From Rhizobium sp. CCGE531 (lineage in GTDB: Bacteria > Pseudomonadota > Alphaproteobacteria > Rhizobiales > Rhizobiaceae), in assembly GCF_003627795.1 (NCBI RefSeq), contig NZ_CP032684.1, forward strand, positions 2,023,001 to 2,087,000: a stretch of DNA of 64,000 bases, written 5' to 3'. The translations under genes and the position numbers were made by a program. This document shows, piece by piece, positions 33,327 to 42,904 of the stretch. A model generated the notes under the pieces. It saw only the letters and a program-made list of their open reading frames with translations. It searched no databases and was not told the DNA's origin. Every line of letters starts with the position of its first letter. Position 1 is the first letter of the stretch.

Positions 33327-35219
33327 ATGTTCGACGTGCTGAGAAAAATCGCCCAGACATGGCTTGCCAAGGGCTTGTTGCTTCTTCTTGCGGCAGCCTT
33401 CGGTGTATGGGGCGTCGAGCGGTCCCTCATCAGCGGCGGCAGCAGCAATACGGTTGTCACCGTTGGCGATCAGCACATCGATACCAATGAATTCCGCCTC
33501 GCCTACCGTCGCCAGATTCAGGCGATCAGCCAGCAATTGCGCATGCAGATCACGCCCGAGCAGGCCCGCGCCTTCGGCATCGGGCAGCAGACGGTGGCGC
33601 AGCTCGTCGCCGGCGCCTCGCTCGACCAGCTTGCCGCCGACATGGGCCTCGGCCTTTCCCAGGACCGGCTGGCCAAGCTGATCGGCGACGATCCGGCCTT
33701 CAAGGCGACGAACGGCGCTTTCGACCGGCAGAAATTCGACACGCTGCTTCGCAACAGCAATATTTCGCCCGACGACTACATCAAGGAGCGCAGCAAGGTT
33801 GCGATCCGCGGCCAGATCGTCGAGGCGGTATCGAACGGCTTTACCGCACCGCAGGTGCTGGTCGACGCCGTCAAGCAATATCACGACGAGAACCGCAGCA
33901 TCGACTATCTGCTGCTCACCAATGCCAATATCGACCCCGTCAAGGCGCCGGCCGACGATGTCCTGCAGAAGTGGTTCGACGGCGTCAAATCGAAATATCG
34001 CGCTCCGGAATATCGCAAGTTCGGCTATGTGAAATTGCAGGCCGAGGATATTGCCGATGCGGCGAGCGTGTCTGACGACGAGGCGCGCGCGCAATTCGAC
34101 AAGCGCAAGGACAGCTTCACGACGCCGGCGACCCGCACGATCGAGCAGCTGACCTTCGCCAACAAGGACCTCGCCAACGCCGCAGCCGATGCGCTGAAGA
34201 CCGGAACGACCTTCGATCAGCTGGTTTCCGATCAGGGCAAGAAGCCCTCCGATGTGCTGCTCGGCACCTTCACCAAGGATCAGGTTCCGGACAAGACCGT
34301 TGCCGAAGCCGCCTTTACCGTCACCAAGGAAGGCGGCACGAGCCCCGTCGTCGACGGTTCGTTCGGCCCGGTCATCCTGCGCGTGACCAATGTGAAGAAT
34401 GAAACCGCCAAGAATTTCGACGAGGTCAAGGAAGATATCCGCAAGCAGATTGCGCTCAGCAACGCCGCCAACGAAATTACCAGCGTCCACGACAAGTTCG
34501 AGGACCTGCGCGGCTCCGGTGTATCGCTGCAGGAAGTTGCCTCGCAGCTGAAGCTGAAACTGATCGCCATCGATGCCATCGATCATACCGGCCTCGACCA
34601 GAACGGCAATGAGGTCAAGGATCTGCCGGCACGCCAGCAGCTGCTTTCGGAAATCTTCAAGGCCGATCAGGGTGGCAACCCCGCCCCTATGACGGTCGGC
34701 AACGATGGCTATATCTGGTATGACGTCATGAACGTCACGCCCGACCACGATCGCCCGCTTGCGGAAGTTCGCGAAAAGGCTGTTGCCGACTGGACTGCCG
34801 AACAGCAGAAGATCGCGCTCGCCGCCAAGGCGACCGAACTGAAGCAGGAGGCGCAGAAAGGCAAGTCGCTTGCCGATATCGCCGCGCCGCTCGGCATTGC
34901 CGTCGAAAACAAGACCGGTATCAAGCGCTCGACGGATGATCCTGTTCTGGGCCGTGGCGGCATCGCGGCAGTCTTCTCCGGCCCGGTCGATGCGGTCGCC
35001 AATGCCGTCGGTGCCGATGATACGACGCAGATCCTGCTGAAGGTTACCGATGTCAACGACAATCCGACGACGGATGCGCTGAGCAATGACGATCAGCAGG
35101 TCGCGCAGATCGCCAACGCCGCCGGCGACGACATCCTCGATCAGATGGTCAGCCAGCTGCAGGGCAAATATACCGTCTCAGTCAACCAGAGCCTCGCCGA
35201 ACAGGCGATGTCCCGCTAG
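33327..35219 (+). CDS. PpiD-like peptidylprolyl isomerase / SurA N-domain chaperone
   Basis: 630 residues from ATG 33327 (MFDVLRKIAQTWLAKG); the longer frame has no site. An N-terminal membrane anchor (LLLLLAAAFGVWGVE) is followed by a SurA_N_3-like chaperone domain and a parvulin (PPIC) domain near residues 265-365. A second large periplasmic region follows. It helps outer-membrane and exported proteins fold. The isomerase residues look weak, as in E. coli PpiD, so chaperone activity is likelier than catalysis. It starts the ppiD-trpD-trpC-moaC-moeA run, with 25 bp to trpD. Confidence 0.9.
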   Translation: MFDVLRKIAQTWLAKGLLLLLAAAFGVWGVERSLISGGSSNTVVTVGDQHIDTNEFRLAYRRQIQAISQQLRMQITPEQARAFGIGQQTVAQLVAGASLDQLAADMGLGLSQDRLAKLIGDDPAFKATNGAFDRQKFDTLLRNSNISPDDYIKERSKVAIRGQIVEAVSNGFTAPQVLVDAVKQYHDENRSIDYLLLTNANIDPVKAPADDVLQKWFDGVKSKYRAPEYRKFGYVKLQAEDIADAASVSDDEARAQFDKRKDSFTTPATRTIEQLTFANKDLANAAADALKTGTTFDQLVSDQGKKPSDVLLGTFTKDQVPDKTVAEAAFTVTKEGGTSPVVDGSFGPVILRVTNVKNETAKNFDEVKEDIRKQIALSNAANEITSVHDKFEDLRGSGVSLQEVASQLKLKLIAIDAIDHTGLDQNGNEVKDLPARQQLLSEIFKADQGGNPAPMTVGNDGYIWYDVMNVTPDHDRPLAEVREKAVADWTAEQQKIALAAKATELKQEAQKGKSLADIAAPLGIAVENKTGIKRSTDDPVLGRGGIAAVFSGPVDAVANAVGADDTTQILLKVTDVNDNPTTDALSNDDQQVAQIANAAGDDILDQMVSQLQGKYTVSVNQSLAEQAMSR

Positions 35220-35244
35220 GCCCGCTCGGGAGGATGGATAGCCG

Positions 35245-36267
35245 ATGAGCGAATTGAAGCCTTTCCTCGCCAAGGTCGCCAATCGCGAGGCATTGACGCG
35301 GGACGAAGCCCGGCGGGCATTCGAAATCCTGATGTCGGGTGAGGCCACGCCGTCTCAGATCGGCGCATTCCTGATGGCTCTGCGGGTGCGCGGCGAAACC
35401 GTTGACGAAATCGTCGGCGCCGTGACCACGATGCGCGCTAAGATGCTGCCGGTGAAAGCCCCGGCCGATGCCATCGATATCGTCGGCACGGGCGGCGATG
35501 GCGTCGGCACATACAATATCTCGACGCTGGCGGCATTCATTGTTGCCGGCGCAGGCGTGCCGGTTGCCAAGCACGGCAACCGCGCTCAAAGCTCCAAGGC
35601 CGGCACCGCCGATACGCAATCCGTGCTGGGCATCAAGCTCGATATCGGGCCGGAGACGATCGCCCGCTGCATTCGCGAGGCCGGCATCGGCTTCATGTTC
35701 GCGCAGCTGCACCATTCGTCGATGCGCCATGTCGGCCCTTCGCGCGTCGAGCTCGGCACGCGGACCATCTTCAATCTCCTTGGCCCGCTTTCGAACCCGG
35801 CTGGCGTGCGCCGGCAGCTGCTGGGCGTTTTCGCGCCGCAATGGGTATTGCCCCTGGCCGAGGTGCTGAAGGATCTCAATGCGGAAAGCGTCTGGGTCGT
35901 GCACGGCGACGGTCTGGACGAGATTACGACGACCGGCGCGACCTCCGTCGCGGCGCTTGAGAACGGCAAGATCCGCACCTTTGAACTGACGCCGGCCGAC
36001 TTCGGCCTGCAGCATGCCGACCTTGCCGACCTCAAGGGCGGTGATGGCATTGCCAACGCGGCGGCGCTCCGGGGCGTGCTCGGCGGCGCAAAGAATGCCT
36101 ATCGCGACATCGCGCTCGCCAACGCCGCAGCGTCCCTGGTCATTGCCGGCAAGGCGGAAACGCTCCATGATGGCATGAAGCTCGCGGCCCATTCGCTCGA
36201 CAGCGGCGCCACGGCCGTTGCATTGGAAAAGCTTGTTGCCATTTCCAACGAGGAAGCAGAGGACTAG
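35245..36267 (+). CDS. trpD: Anthranilate phosphoribosyltransferase
   Basis: 340 residues. The PRPP-binding loop is [14 protein letters not shown] (81-94), followed by [21 protein letters not shown] and the catalytic Arg region [30 protein letters not shown]. It transfers the ribosyl phosphate to anthranilate, the second step of tryptophan synthesis. trpE/G are not here, as is usual in rhizobia, where trpE(G) stands apart. It ends 6 bp before trpC. Confidence 0.97.
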   Translation: MSELKPFLAKVANREALTRDEARRAFEILMSGEATPSQIGAFLMALRVRGETVDEIVGAVTTMRAKMLPVKAPADAIDIVGTGGDGVGTYNISTLAAFIVAGAGVPVAKHGNRAQSSKAGTADTQSVLGIKLDIGPETIARCIREAGIGFMFAQLHHSSMRHVGPSRVELGTRTIFNLLGPLSNPAGVRRQLLGVFAPQWVLPLAEVLKDLNAESVWVVHGDGLDEITTTGATSVAALENGKIRTFELTPADFGLQHADLADLKGGDGIANAAALRGVLGGAKNAYRDIALANAAASLVIAGKAETLHDGMKLAAHSLDSGATAVALEKLVAISNEEAED

Positions 36268-36273
36268 GACGTC

Positions 36274-37089
36274 ATGACCGATATCCTTCAAAAGATCGAG
36301 GCCTATAAGCGCGAGGAGATCGCCGCTGCCAAGGCCAAGCTCTCTCTTGCCGATCTCAAGGCGATGCAGGCCGGGCAATCCGCGCCGCGTGGCTTCCACA
36401 AGGCGCTGCTCGCCAAGGAAGACGCCGGCGTTTTCGGACTGATTGCCGAGATCAAGAAGGCAAGCCCCTCGAAAGGCCTCATCCGCCCCGATTTCGACCC
36501 GCCTGCCCTCGCCAAGGCCTATGAAGCCGGCGAAGCCGCGTGCCTTTCCGTGCTCACCGACACGCCGAGCTTCCAGGGTGCGCCGGAGTTCCTGACGGCT
36601 GCCCGCGCCGCCTGTTCGCTGCCGGCGCTGCGCAAGGATTTCATGTTCGACACCTACCAGGTGCAGGAAGCCCGCGCCTGGGGCGCCGACTGCATCCTGC
36701 TGATCATGGCTTCGCTCTCCAATGATGACGCGCAACGCCTGCAGGACGAAGCATTCGGCCTCGGCATGGATGTGCTGGTCGAGGTTCACGATGCGGAGGA
36801 GATGGAACGCGCGCTGAAGCTGTCTTCGCCGCTGATCGGCATTAACAACCGCAATCTGCGCACCTTCGAAGTCAGCCTCACGGTTAGCGAGAAACTTGCC
36901 GCGATGGTTCCCGAGGGAAGGCTGTTGATCGGCGAAAGCGGTGTCTTCACCCATGCCGATTGCGAGCGTCTCGAAGCCGCCGGCATCACCACCTTCCTCG
37001 TCGGAGAAAGCCTGATGCGCAAGGATGACGTCACGGCGGCGACGAAACTGCTGCTGAACGGCGAAGCCGGCATTCTGGCGGCCGAGTGA
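36274..37089 (+). CDS. trpC: Indole-3-glycerol phosphate synthase
   Basis: 271 residues, a TIM barrel. [23 protein letters not shown] carries the catalytic Lys; [51 protein letters not shown] and [12 protein letters not shown] are the phosphate and ring contacts. It closes the indole ring in tryptophan synthesis. It is a monofunctional form without a fused TrpF. The stop lies 1 bp before the moaC ATG. Confidence 0.97.
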   Translation: MTDILQKIEAYKREEIAAAKAKLSLADLKAMQAGQSAPRGFHKALLAKEDAGVFGLIAEIKKASPSKGLIRPDFDPPALAKAYEAGEAACLSVLTDTPSFQGAPEFLTAARAACSLPALRKDFMFDTYQVQEARAWGADCILLIMASLSNDDAQRLQDEAFGLGMDVLVEVHDAEEMERALKLSSPLIGINNRNLRTFEVSLTVSEKLAAMVPEGRLLIGESGVFTHADCERLEAAGITTFLVGESLMRKDDVTAATKLLLNGEAGILAAE

Positions 37090-37090
37090 A

Positions 37091-37585
37091 ATGAGCACCG
37101 AGAAGGCCGCTCTGACCCATATCGACGCTTCCGGCGAAGCGCATATGGTCGACGTCGGCGATAAGGCGGAGACCGCACGCAGCGCCACGGCGACCGGTTA
37201 CGTCAGAATGAAGCCGGAAACATTGACGCTGATCCGCGACGGCAATGCCAAGAAGGGCGATGTCATCGGCACGGCGCGGCTTGCCGGCATCATGGCCGCG
37301 AAGCAGACGAGCAATCTCATTCCGCTCTGCCATCCTCTCATGCTGACGAAGGTTGCCGTCGATATCGAAGAGGATGCCGCCCTGCCCGGCCTGCGCGTAA
37401 CGGCGACGGCAAGGCTGACCGGCCGTACCGGCGTCGAGATGGAAGCGCTGACGGCGGTTTCCGTTGCCTGCCTGACGATCTATGACATGGCCAAGGCCGC
37501 TGATCGGGGCATGGAAATCGGCGGTATCACATTATTGGAGAAATCCGGCGGCAAATCCGGAGATTTCCGCCATCCCGAGGCGTGA
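37091..37585 (+). CDS. moaC: Cyclic pyranopterin monophosphate synthase (MoaC)
   Basis: 164 residues. [23 protein letters not shown] and [13 protein letters not shown] are the MoaC pterin-binding stretches, and [23 protein letters not shown] holds the catalytic Lys/Asp region. It makes cyclic pyranopterin for molybdenum cofactor, together with MoaA elsewhere. It is tightly packed between trpC and moeA; the trp and moa genes share no chemistry, so this is a conserved but not pathway-based arrangement of rhizobia. Confidence 0.97.
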   Translation: MSTEKAALTHIDASGEAHMVDVGDKAETARSATATGYVRMKPETLTLIRDGNAKKGDVIGTARLAGIMAAKQTSNLIPLCHPLMLTKVAVDIEEDAALPGLRVTATARLTGRTGVEMEALTAVSVACLTIYDMAKAADRGMEIGGITLLEKSGGKSGDFRHPEA

Positions 37586-37588
37586 CAG

Positions 37589-38815
37589 ATGAGCCTATTG
37601 CCCGTTGCCGAAGCGCAAGCGCGCCTGCTTGATAGCGCCGCGCCGATCCATCGCTTTGAGAGCGTTCCGCTCGATATGGCGGAGGGCCGGATCTTGGCCA
37701 GGGATCTGACCGCTCGCCTGACCCAGCCGCCTTTCGATGCATCGGCGATGGACGGCTATGCATTGCGCTTCGAGGACGCGGCAACGCCGGGTTCGGAACT
37801 GCGGGTCATCGGCGCCTCCGCAGCCGGCCATGCCTTCGAGGGAGCCGTCGGCAAGGGCGAAACGGTTCGCATCTTCACCGGCGCGCCGGTTCCAGAGGGC
37901 GCCGATTCGGTTCTCCTGCAGGAAGATGCGGAGCGGCTGGAAGGCGATCATATCCGCACGACCTATCCCCTGCGCAAGGGGCAGCATATACGCCCGCGCG
38001 GACAGGATTTCCTGGAAGGCGAAGCCGTACTTCCCGCCGGCACGGTCATGGACTTCTCGCGGCTCACTGTCGCCGCGGCCATGAACCATCCGGCATTGGA
38101 TGTCTACCGCCGGCCGCTGGTGGCGATTCTCGCGACCGGCGACGAGCTTGTGGCGCCCGGCAATGAACCAGGCCCCTCGCAGATCATCGCGTCGAACACC
38201 TTCGGTATCGCCGCGCTGGCGCGCAACGCGGGCGCCCATGTGCTTGATCTCGGCATCGTCGCCGACGACAGCGACGAGATCACCGCTGCCATTGGCCGGG
38301 CGCAGGTAGCCAAGGCCGATATCATCGTCACGCTCGGCGGCGCCTCGGTCGGCGATCACGATCTGGTGCAGGCGACGATGATCGCCGCGGGCATGAAGCT
38401 GGATTTCTGGCGCATCGCCATGCGCCCCGGCAAGCCGTTGATGGTCGGCAGCCTCGGCGACATGCATGTCCTCGGCCTTCCCGGCAATCCCGTTTCCAGC
38501 CTCGTCTGCGGCCTGCTTTTTCTCGAGCCGTTGATCCGCAAGCTCGCATCCCTGCCGCCCGTCAAGCGTGAAGGCGTTGCGCGTGCCGCCGTGACCTTTG
38601 CGGCGAACGATCAGCGCCAGGATTATATACGCGCGACGCTGACGAAAGCTGCCGACGGCGGCTGGCTCGCCGAGCCCTTCTCGAAGCAGGATTCGTCGAT
38701 GATGAAGGTCTTTTCGCGCGCCGACTGCCTGGTCGTCCGCCCGCCGCATGCACCGCAGCTTGAAGTCGGCTCGCCCACTCCGGTCATATTGCTGCGGCCC
38801 GATTTGCTCGGGTAA
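37589..38815 (+). CDS. moeA: Molybdopterin molybdenumtransferase (MoeA)
   Basis: 408 residues with all four MoeA parts: PPFDASAMDGYALRFEDA, IFTGAPVPEGADSVLLQEDAE, the MoCF core VAILATGDELVAPGNEPGPSQI with IIVTLGGASVGDHDLVQ, and the C-terminal barrel. It inserts molybdate into molybdopterin. The start lies 3 bp after the moaC stop. In rhizobia that I know, lexA often follows; here it does not, and accessory genes begin. Confidence 0.96.
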   Translation: MSLLPVAEAQARLLDSAAPIHRFESVPLDMAEGRILARDLTARLTQPPFDASAMDGYALRFEDAATPGSELRVIGASAAGHAFEGAVGKGETVRIFTGAPVPEGADSVLLQEDAERLEGDHIRTTYPLRKGQHIRPRGQDFLEGEAVLPAGTVMDFSRLTVAAAMNHPALDVYRRPLVAILATGDELVAPGNEPGPSQIIASNTFGIAALARNAGAHVLDLGIVADDSDEITAAIGRAQVAKADIIVTLGGASVGDHDLVQATMIAAGMKLDFWRIAMRPGKPLMVGSLGDMHVLGLPGNPVSSLVCGLLFLEPLIRKLASLPPVKREGVARAAVTFAANDQRQDYIRATLTKAADGGWLAEPFSKQDSSMMKVFSRADCLVVRPPHAPQLEVGSPTPVILLRPDLLG

Positions 38816-38875
38816 GGTTATCTTTGGAAATGCGCATGGCGATTTCCGTTCTGGAGTTTTGTGGCGGACTTCATA

Positions 38876-39412
38876 TCAATCGGAATGATTGAGGCGATAG
38901 TGAAGACGTACGCATCCTCTATCCAGCGCTTGCGCGCTGATGAGCTTTGGACTGGCGCGATAGCCTGCAGAGGGAAACAGCGGGCGCCCGCCGCCCAGCA
39001 ACTCCGGCATGAGATAGATTTCGAGCTCGTCAAGAGCACCCTTTTGCAGGAAGCTCATTTGCAGTTGCCCGCCTCCGAGCATCCATACGTCACCATCTTC
39101 CAGCACACGCAACTCGGCGATGAGGGCATCGACGTCGCTGCGCACCTCAAGTTTCCCTTTCGGACTATCGATGGGGCTTGAAGTGACAACCAGGACCCGT
39201 TGGTCTCCATAGCTCCATGGTGTCGGATCGTTGGCGATAAAGTCGTAGGTGCCGCGCCCCATGACAACCGTGCGGATACGCTTGATAAACAGCTCGTAGC
39301 CGTGTTCTCCCAAGTTCATATCGTTGTATTTGAAAAGCCAATCCAGGTTGTCGTTTTCGTCGGCAATGAAGCCGTCGAGACTCGAGGCAATGTAGCCGAG
39401 AATCCTCGCCAT
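38876..39412 (-). CDS. Dihydrofolate reductase family protein (RibD C-terminal fold)
   Basis: 178 residues: MARILGYIASSLDGFIADENDNLDWLF, RTVVMGRGTYDFI, DVWMLGGGQLQMSFLQKGALDELEIYLMPELLGGGRPLFP. The NADPH-binding GGGQL segment is present. It is the second DHFR-like protein of the window (compare 8.7 kb). It is divergent from a TetR gene over 52 bp containing a dyad. It probably reduces an unknown substrate under control of that regulator. Confidence 0.85.
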   Translation of the reverse strand: MARILGYIASSLDGFIADENDNLDWLFKYNDMNLGEHGYELFIKRIRTVVMGRGTYDFIANDPTPWSYGDQRVLVVTSSPIDSPKGKLEVRSDVDALIAELRVLEDGDVWMLGGGQLQMSFLQKGALDELEIYLMPELLGGGRPLFPSAGYRASPKLISAQALDRGCVRLHYRLNHSD

Positions 39413-39435
39413 TCTTTTCCATCTCCTGTTGATTC

Positions 39436-39455
39436 ATAAATGAACGTATGTTTAT
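39436..39455. promoter_or_regulatory. Candidate operator between DHFR-like and TetR genes
   Basis: ATAAA (39436-39440) and TTTAT (39451-39455) are mirrored about a central ACGT (39444-39447), symmetric except for three bases on each side. The spacing between the two start codons is only 52 bp, so the site would control both genes. Confidence 0.4.
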
Positions 39456-39464
39456 TAATTAGCC

Positions 39465-40037
39465 ATGGCAAGACACAAGAGCATATCTGACGAGGCCATC
39501 CTCGACGCCGTGCTGGATCAAATGCTGGCAGCCGGCCCGTCCAACCTGACCCTCGCTCAGGCAGGTAAGGCCGCCGGGCTCTCACCAGCGACGCTTGTGC
39601 AGCGCTACGGTGATAAGGACACCCTCATCGAAGCGGCTCTTCTGCATGCCTGGAATTTGTTGGATCAGGCGACGGCGCTTGCGGATTTAGAGGAGCCTTT
39701 GACGCCGGAAGGCGCGATCCGCCTGTTGCTGCGGTTGGTTACCCGCGAGAACGCCGAAAAGAACGAGACCGATGGGTTGCTCATACTGCGCGAGGATATT
39801 CGCAATCCGATCCTTCGCGCACGAGGTGCCGCTTGGGGCGCGGCTCTTGCTGCCGCCTTGGGCCGGAGATTGACCGACGATGCCGCCAAGGCAACGTCAC
39901 TAGGATGGCAGATGGCGGGTGTCTGGATCGGCGCGCGCATCTGGTGGGCATTCACGCGCACAGAAACATTCGACATCGCGATACGCTGCTCGTTGGAAGA
40001 GTGGTGCAGCGTCGCGACCCGCGTCACTTCGCAATAA
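39465..40037 (+). CDS. TetR family transcriptional regulator
   Basis: 190 residues. The N-terminal HTH is SDEAILDAVLDQMLAAGPSNLTLAQAGKAAGLSPATLVQRYGDKDTLIEAAL; the remainder is a helical ligand domain rich in Ala, Leu and Trp. It is divergent from the DHFR-like gene, so it probably represses that gene and itself. It converges on gnd through a long perfect hairpin. Confidence 0.88.
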   Translation: MARHKSISDEAILDAVLDQMLAAGPSNLTLAQAGKAAGLSPATLVQRYGDKDTLIEAALLHAWNLLDQATALADLEEPLTPEGAIRLLLRLVTRENAEKNETDGLLILREDIRNPILRARGAAWGAALAAALGRRLTDDAAKATSLGWQMAGVWIGARIWWAFTRTETFDIAIRCSLEEWCSVATRVTSQ

Positions 40038-40088
40038 AGTGCTGCAACGTTGTCCGAAGCACGGGGAGACTACGGAAACGTTCGTCGC

Positions 40089-40126
40089 AGAAGTCATTCG
40101 CAAAGGTAGCTTGGCGAATGACTTCT
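40089..40126. terminator. 13-bp perfect hairpin between convergent TetR and gnd genes
   Basis: AGAAGTCATTCGC at 40089-40101 pairs exactly with GCGAATGACTTCT at 40114-40126 (12-nt loop). Neither side has a long T-run, so it may act as a bidirectional barrier rather than a classical terminator. Confidence 0.5.
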
Positions 40127-40143
40127 ACAAATCGATAGAGCAA

Positions 40144-41169
40144 TTACTTGACAGGCTTCTCGTGGTGGCCGCCGAAGCCGGCGCGCATGGCGGAGAGAAC
40201 CTTGTTGGCGTAATCGTCATTGCCGCGCGAAGCAAAACGGCCGTAAAGCGCAGCACTCAGCACCGGCGTCGGAACGCCCTCGTCGATCGCGGCCGAGATC
40301 GTCCAGCGGCCTTCGCCGGAGTCGGAAACGCGGCCAGCATACTGCGAGAGCGCCGCGTCGCCATGAAGGGCGTCTGCCGTGAGGTCGAGCAGCCAGGAGG
40401 TGATCACGCTGCCGCGGCGCCAGACTTCGCTGATTTCGGCGATGTCGAGATCATACTGGTAGTATTGCGGATGCGAGAGCGGCGCGGTTTCGGCATCCTT
40501 CTCGGCGGTCACCTTACCGATATTGGCATGATGCAGCACGTTCAGACCCTCGGCATAGGCAGCCATCAGGCCGTATTCGATGCCGTTATGGACCATCTTG
40601 ACGAAATGGCCGGCGCCGGAGGGGCCGCAATGCAGGTAGCCCAGCTCCGCCGTGCTGTTCTTGGCGGCTTCTTCGGAGCGCATCTTCGACGGGAGTACGT
40701 CGCCGACACCCGGAGCAAGCGTCGCGAAGATCGGCGAGAGATGCTCGACCGTTTCCTTCTCGCCGCCGATCATCAGGCAATAGCCGCGCTCGAGGCCGAA
40801 GACGCCGCCGCTGGTGCCGACGTCGACATAATGGATGCCCTTGGGCTTCAGCTCTTCGGCGCGGCGAATGTCGTCATGATAGTAGGAGTTGCCGCCGTCG
40901 ATGACGATGTCGCCTTCCTCAAGAAGCGGAACGATCGCTGCCAGTTCCTGATCCACGATCGCGGCCGGCAACATCAGCCAGACGACGCGCGGCTTCGCGA
41001 GCTTCGATACGAAATCTTCGAGTGACTTGCTGCCGGTGGCGCCGAGCTGCTCCAGCCCTGCGATGCTTTCCGGACGCGCATCGAAAACAACCGCGCTGTG
41101 ACCGCCCCTCATCAGGCGCTGCACCATGTTGTTGCCCATGCGGCCGAGGCCAATCATACCGATTTGCAT
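40144..41169 (-). CDS. gnd: 6-phosphogluconate dehydrogenase (decarboxylating), short GndA type
   Basis: 341 residues: Rossmann MQIGMIGLGRMGNNMVQRLMRGGHSAVVFDARPES (Asp-rich end suggests NAD rather than NADP), IDGGNSYYHDDIRR, GTSGGVFGLERGYCLMIGG and the catalytic Lys/Asn in GHFVKMVHNGIEYGLMAAYAEGLNVL. It makes ribulose 5-phosphate and CO2 in the pentose phosphate pathway. At ~340 residues it is the compact class, not the ~470-residue NADP form. It stands alone. Confidence 0.93.
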   Translation of the reverse strand: MQIGMIGLGRMGNNMVQRLMRGGHSAVVFDARPESIAGLEQLGATGSKSLEDFVSKLAKPRVVWLMLPAAIVDQELAAIVPLLEEGDIVIDGGNSYYHDDIRRAEELKPKGIHYVDVGTSGGVFGLERGYCLMIGGEKETVEHLSPIFATLAPGVGDVLPSKMRSEEAAKNSTAELGYLHCGPSGAGHFVKMVHNGIEYGLMAAYAEGLNVLHHANIGKVTAEKDAETAPLSHPQYYQYDLDIAEISEVWRRGSVITSWLLDLTADALHGDAALSQYAGRVSDSGEGRWTISAAIDEGVPTPVLSAALYGRFASRGNDDYANKVLSAMRAGFGGHHEKPVK

Positions 41170-41474
41170 ATTTCAGTCTCCTAGGACGGTTTCAATCGTT
41201 TTGAGTACTCAATAAAGACATTTCGCAATCTTTTCCAATGAACAAATGACGGGCGAGCTATGCGCTGGCTCGGGAGCGCAGAAAAAATTGCACGCTCACG
41301 CATCTGTGATATCGCCGGCCGAAACCTCGCGCTTTTTGCCATGATCACGCTTTTCCGGCCTTGAGGAAATCTGTATTTTGCCCTTCTGTTCGAGTTCATA
41401 AATTTAGCATCGGTTCCGACTCCTAGTACATTCTCTTCAGGCCCACGCTCGCCATGGAGCGTTAAAGGAGGCAT
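41170..41474. other. Intergenic stretch of about 305 bp
   Basis: Between the divergent gnd (-) and TehA-like (+) genes. A small dyad, ACGCTC (41445-41450) with GAGCGT (41457-41462), falls directly before the AAGGAGG site of the transporter, so a hairpin in the leader is possible. No ORF with a start site was found. Confidence 0.5.
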
Positions 41475-42476
41475 ATGGCTGCGTCTCTGAAACTTCCGCT
41501 CATTCCCGCCGCGTTCTTCGGCATGGTGCTGGGGCTCTCCGGCCTCGCCAATGCCTGGCGGGTTGGTGCCCGCATCTGGCAATTGCCGGCGGTTGTTGGA
41601 GAAGTGCTGACCTTTGTCAGTCTCGCCATCTGGCTGGCGTTGATCGTGCTTTATGCGCTGAAATGGGTAATTGCCCGCGACGAAGCCCTCAAGGAGGTGG
41701 CGCATCCCGTCCAATGCTGCTTCATCGGCCTGGCTGGCGTGGCGACCATGCTGGTCGCCGGAGGGCTGTTGCCCTATTCGCGCATCGGTGCCGAAACCAT
41801 ATTCCTGCTCGGCGCCGCCTATACGCTCGCATTCTCCGTCTGGCGTACCGGCGGCCTTTGGCAGGGCGAGCGCGATATCGCCGCGACGACCGCCGTGCTC
41901 TACCTGCCGAGCGTCGCGGGAAGCTTCGTCACCGCCATCGTCGGCGCAGCCCTCGGTTTTCCCGAATGGGCTCAGCTTTTCTTCGGCGCCGGCTTCTTCG
42001 CCTGGCTTGCCATCGAGTCGGCATTGCTGCACCGCCTGTTGACGGGACCGGCATTGGCTCCGCCACTGAGGCCGACGCTTGGAATTCAATTGGCGCCGCC
42101 GGCCGTCGGTGCGCTCGCCTATATCAGCGTCATGAAAGGCCCTCCCGACATGCTGGTGCATGCAATGATCGGCTACGGCTTGCTGCAGGTCCTGATCATG
42201 CTTCGTCTTCTGCCCTGGATCACGAAGGAAGGCTTCAGTCCCGCCTATTGGGCTTTCACCTTCGGTGCGACGGCGCTGGCGACTGCTCCGATGCGGCTGG
42301 TCGAGCGCGGCGATGTCGGGCCGGTCACGCAGCTCGCGCCAATCCTCTTCGCCATTGCCAATGTCGTCGTCGGTCTGATCGCACTGGCAACGATCTGGCT
42401 GATTGCCAACCGCAAGCTGGTGATCGGCTGGGTCGAACTTACCGACCGCGATGCCGGTGCGGTCGGACAAGGTTAG
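41475..42476 (+). CDS. TDT/SLAC1 family anion transporter (TehA-like)
   Basis: 333 residues, about ten membrane helices. LKLPLIPAAFFGMVLGLSGLANAWR is the TDT opening and HPVQCCFIGLAGVATMLVAGGLLPY the second helix pair. TehA-like channels pass small anions or tellurite/C4-dicarboxylates in the inner membrane. The start has a clear AAGGAGG at 41464-41470 (4 nt before ATG 41475). It is followed after about 30 bp by a VOC gene and may share a transcript. Confidence 0.85.
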   Translation: MAASLKLPLIPAAFFGMVLGLSGLANAWRVGARIWQLPAVVGEVLTFVSLAIWLALIVLYALKWVIARDEALKEVAHPVQCCFIGLAGVATMLVAGGLLPYSRIGAETIFLLGAAYTLAFSVWRTGGLWQGERDIAATTAVLYLPSVAGSFVTAIVGAALGFPEWAQLFFGAGFFAWLAIESALLHRLLTGPALAPPLRPTLGIQLAPPAVGALAYISVMKGPPDMLVHAMIGYGLLQVLIMLRLLPWITKEGFSPAYWAFTFGATALATAPMRLVERGDVGPVTQLAPILFAIANVVVGLIALATIWLIANRKLVIGWVELTDRDAGAVGQG

Positions 42477-42507
42477 GGAAGCGCAAGGGCGCGATTTGGA
42501 GGACGGC

Positions 42508-42879
42508 ATGCTTGATCACGTGACGATCGGCGTTCGCGACCTGGAACGTTCGAAGATATTCTACGATAGGGCATTGCGCCCTCTCGGCATCGAACGCCTG
42601 TACGCGGAAGGCGAAACCTTTGCGGGCTATGGCGCCGGACCGAAGGCATTCTTGTGGATCGGCCAGCGTGATGCACCGCAGACAAGCGCGCATGTAGCCC
42701 TCACGGCCGGAAGCAGGGAAATCGTCGACGAATTTCACCAGGCGGCACTTGCGGCCGGCGGCATCGACAATGGCGCTCCCGGGCTTCGTCCTCACTATCA
42801 CCAGAACTATTATGGCGCCTTCATTCTCGATCCGGATGGCCACAATATCGAAGCGGTTTGTCACTTGCCGGTGAATTGA
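42508..42879 (+). CDS. VOC family protein (glyoxalase/bleomycin resistance-like)
   Basis: 123 residues starting MLDHVTIGVRDLERSKIFYDRALRPLG, the typical VOC opening. HVALTAGSREIVDEFHQAALAAGG and YYGAFILDPDGHNIEAVCH supply the His/Glu metal ligands. The ATG at 42508 follows GGAGG at a 5-nt spacing; the longer frame begins inside the TehA-like gene. The reaction is unknown. It converges on the citrate-synthase-like gene. Confidence 0.88.
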   Translation: MLDHVTIGVRDLERSKIFYDRALRPLGIERLYAEGETFAGYGAGPKAFLWIGQRDAPQTSAHVALTAGSREIVDEFHQAALAAGGIDNGAPGLRPHYHQNYYGAFILDPDGHNIEAVCHLPVN

Positions 42880-42904
42880 GTGCGGCGCTGCATTTCCGGC
42901 CAAA

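Noticed and set aside
33264..34748. 494-codon minus-strand frame opposite ppiD
   Set aside because: An antisense shadow: low-complexity and without domain motifs, while the plus-strand PpiD has a membrane anchor and PPIC domain.
35182..37188. 668-codon minus-strand frame opposite trpD and trpC
   Set aside because: It covers two certain biosynthetic genes on the other strand and shows no domain of its own.
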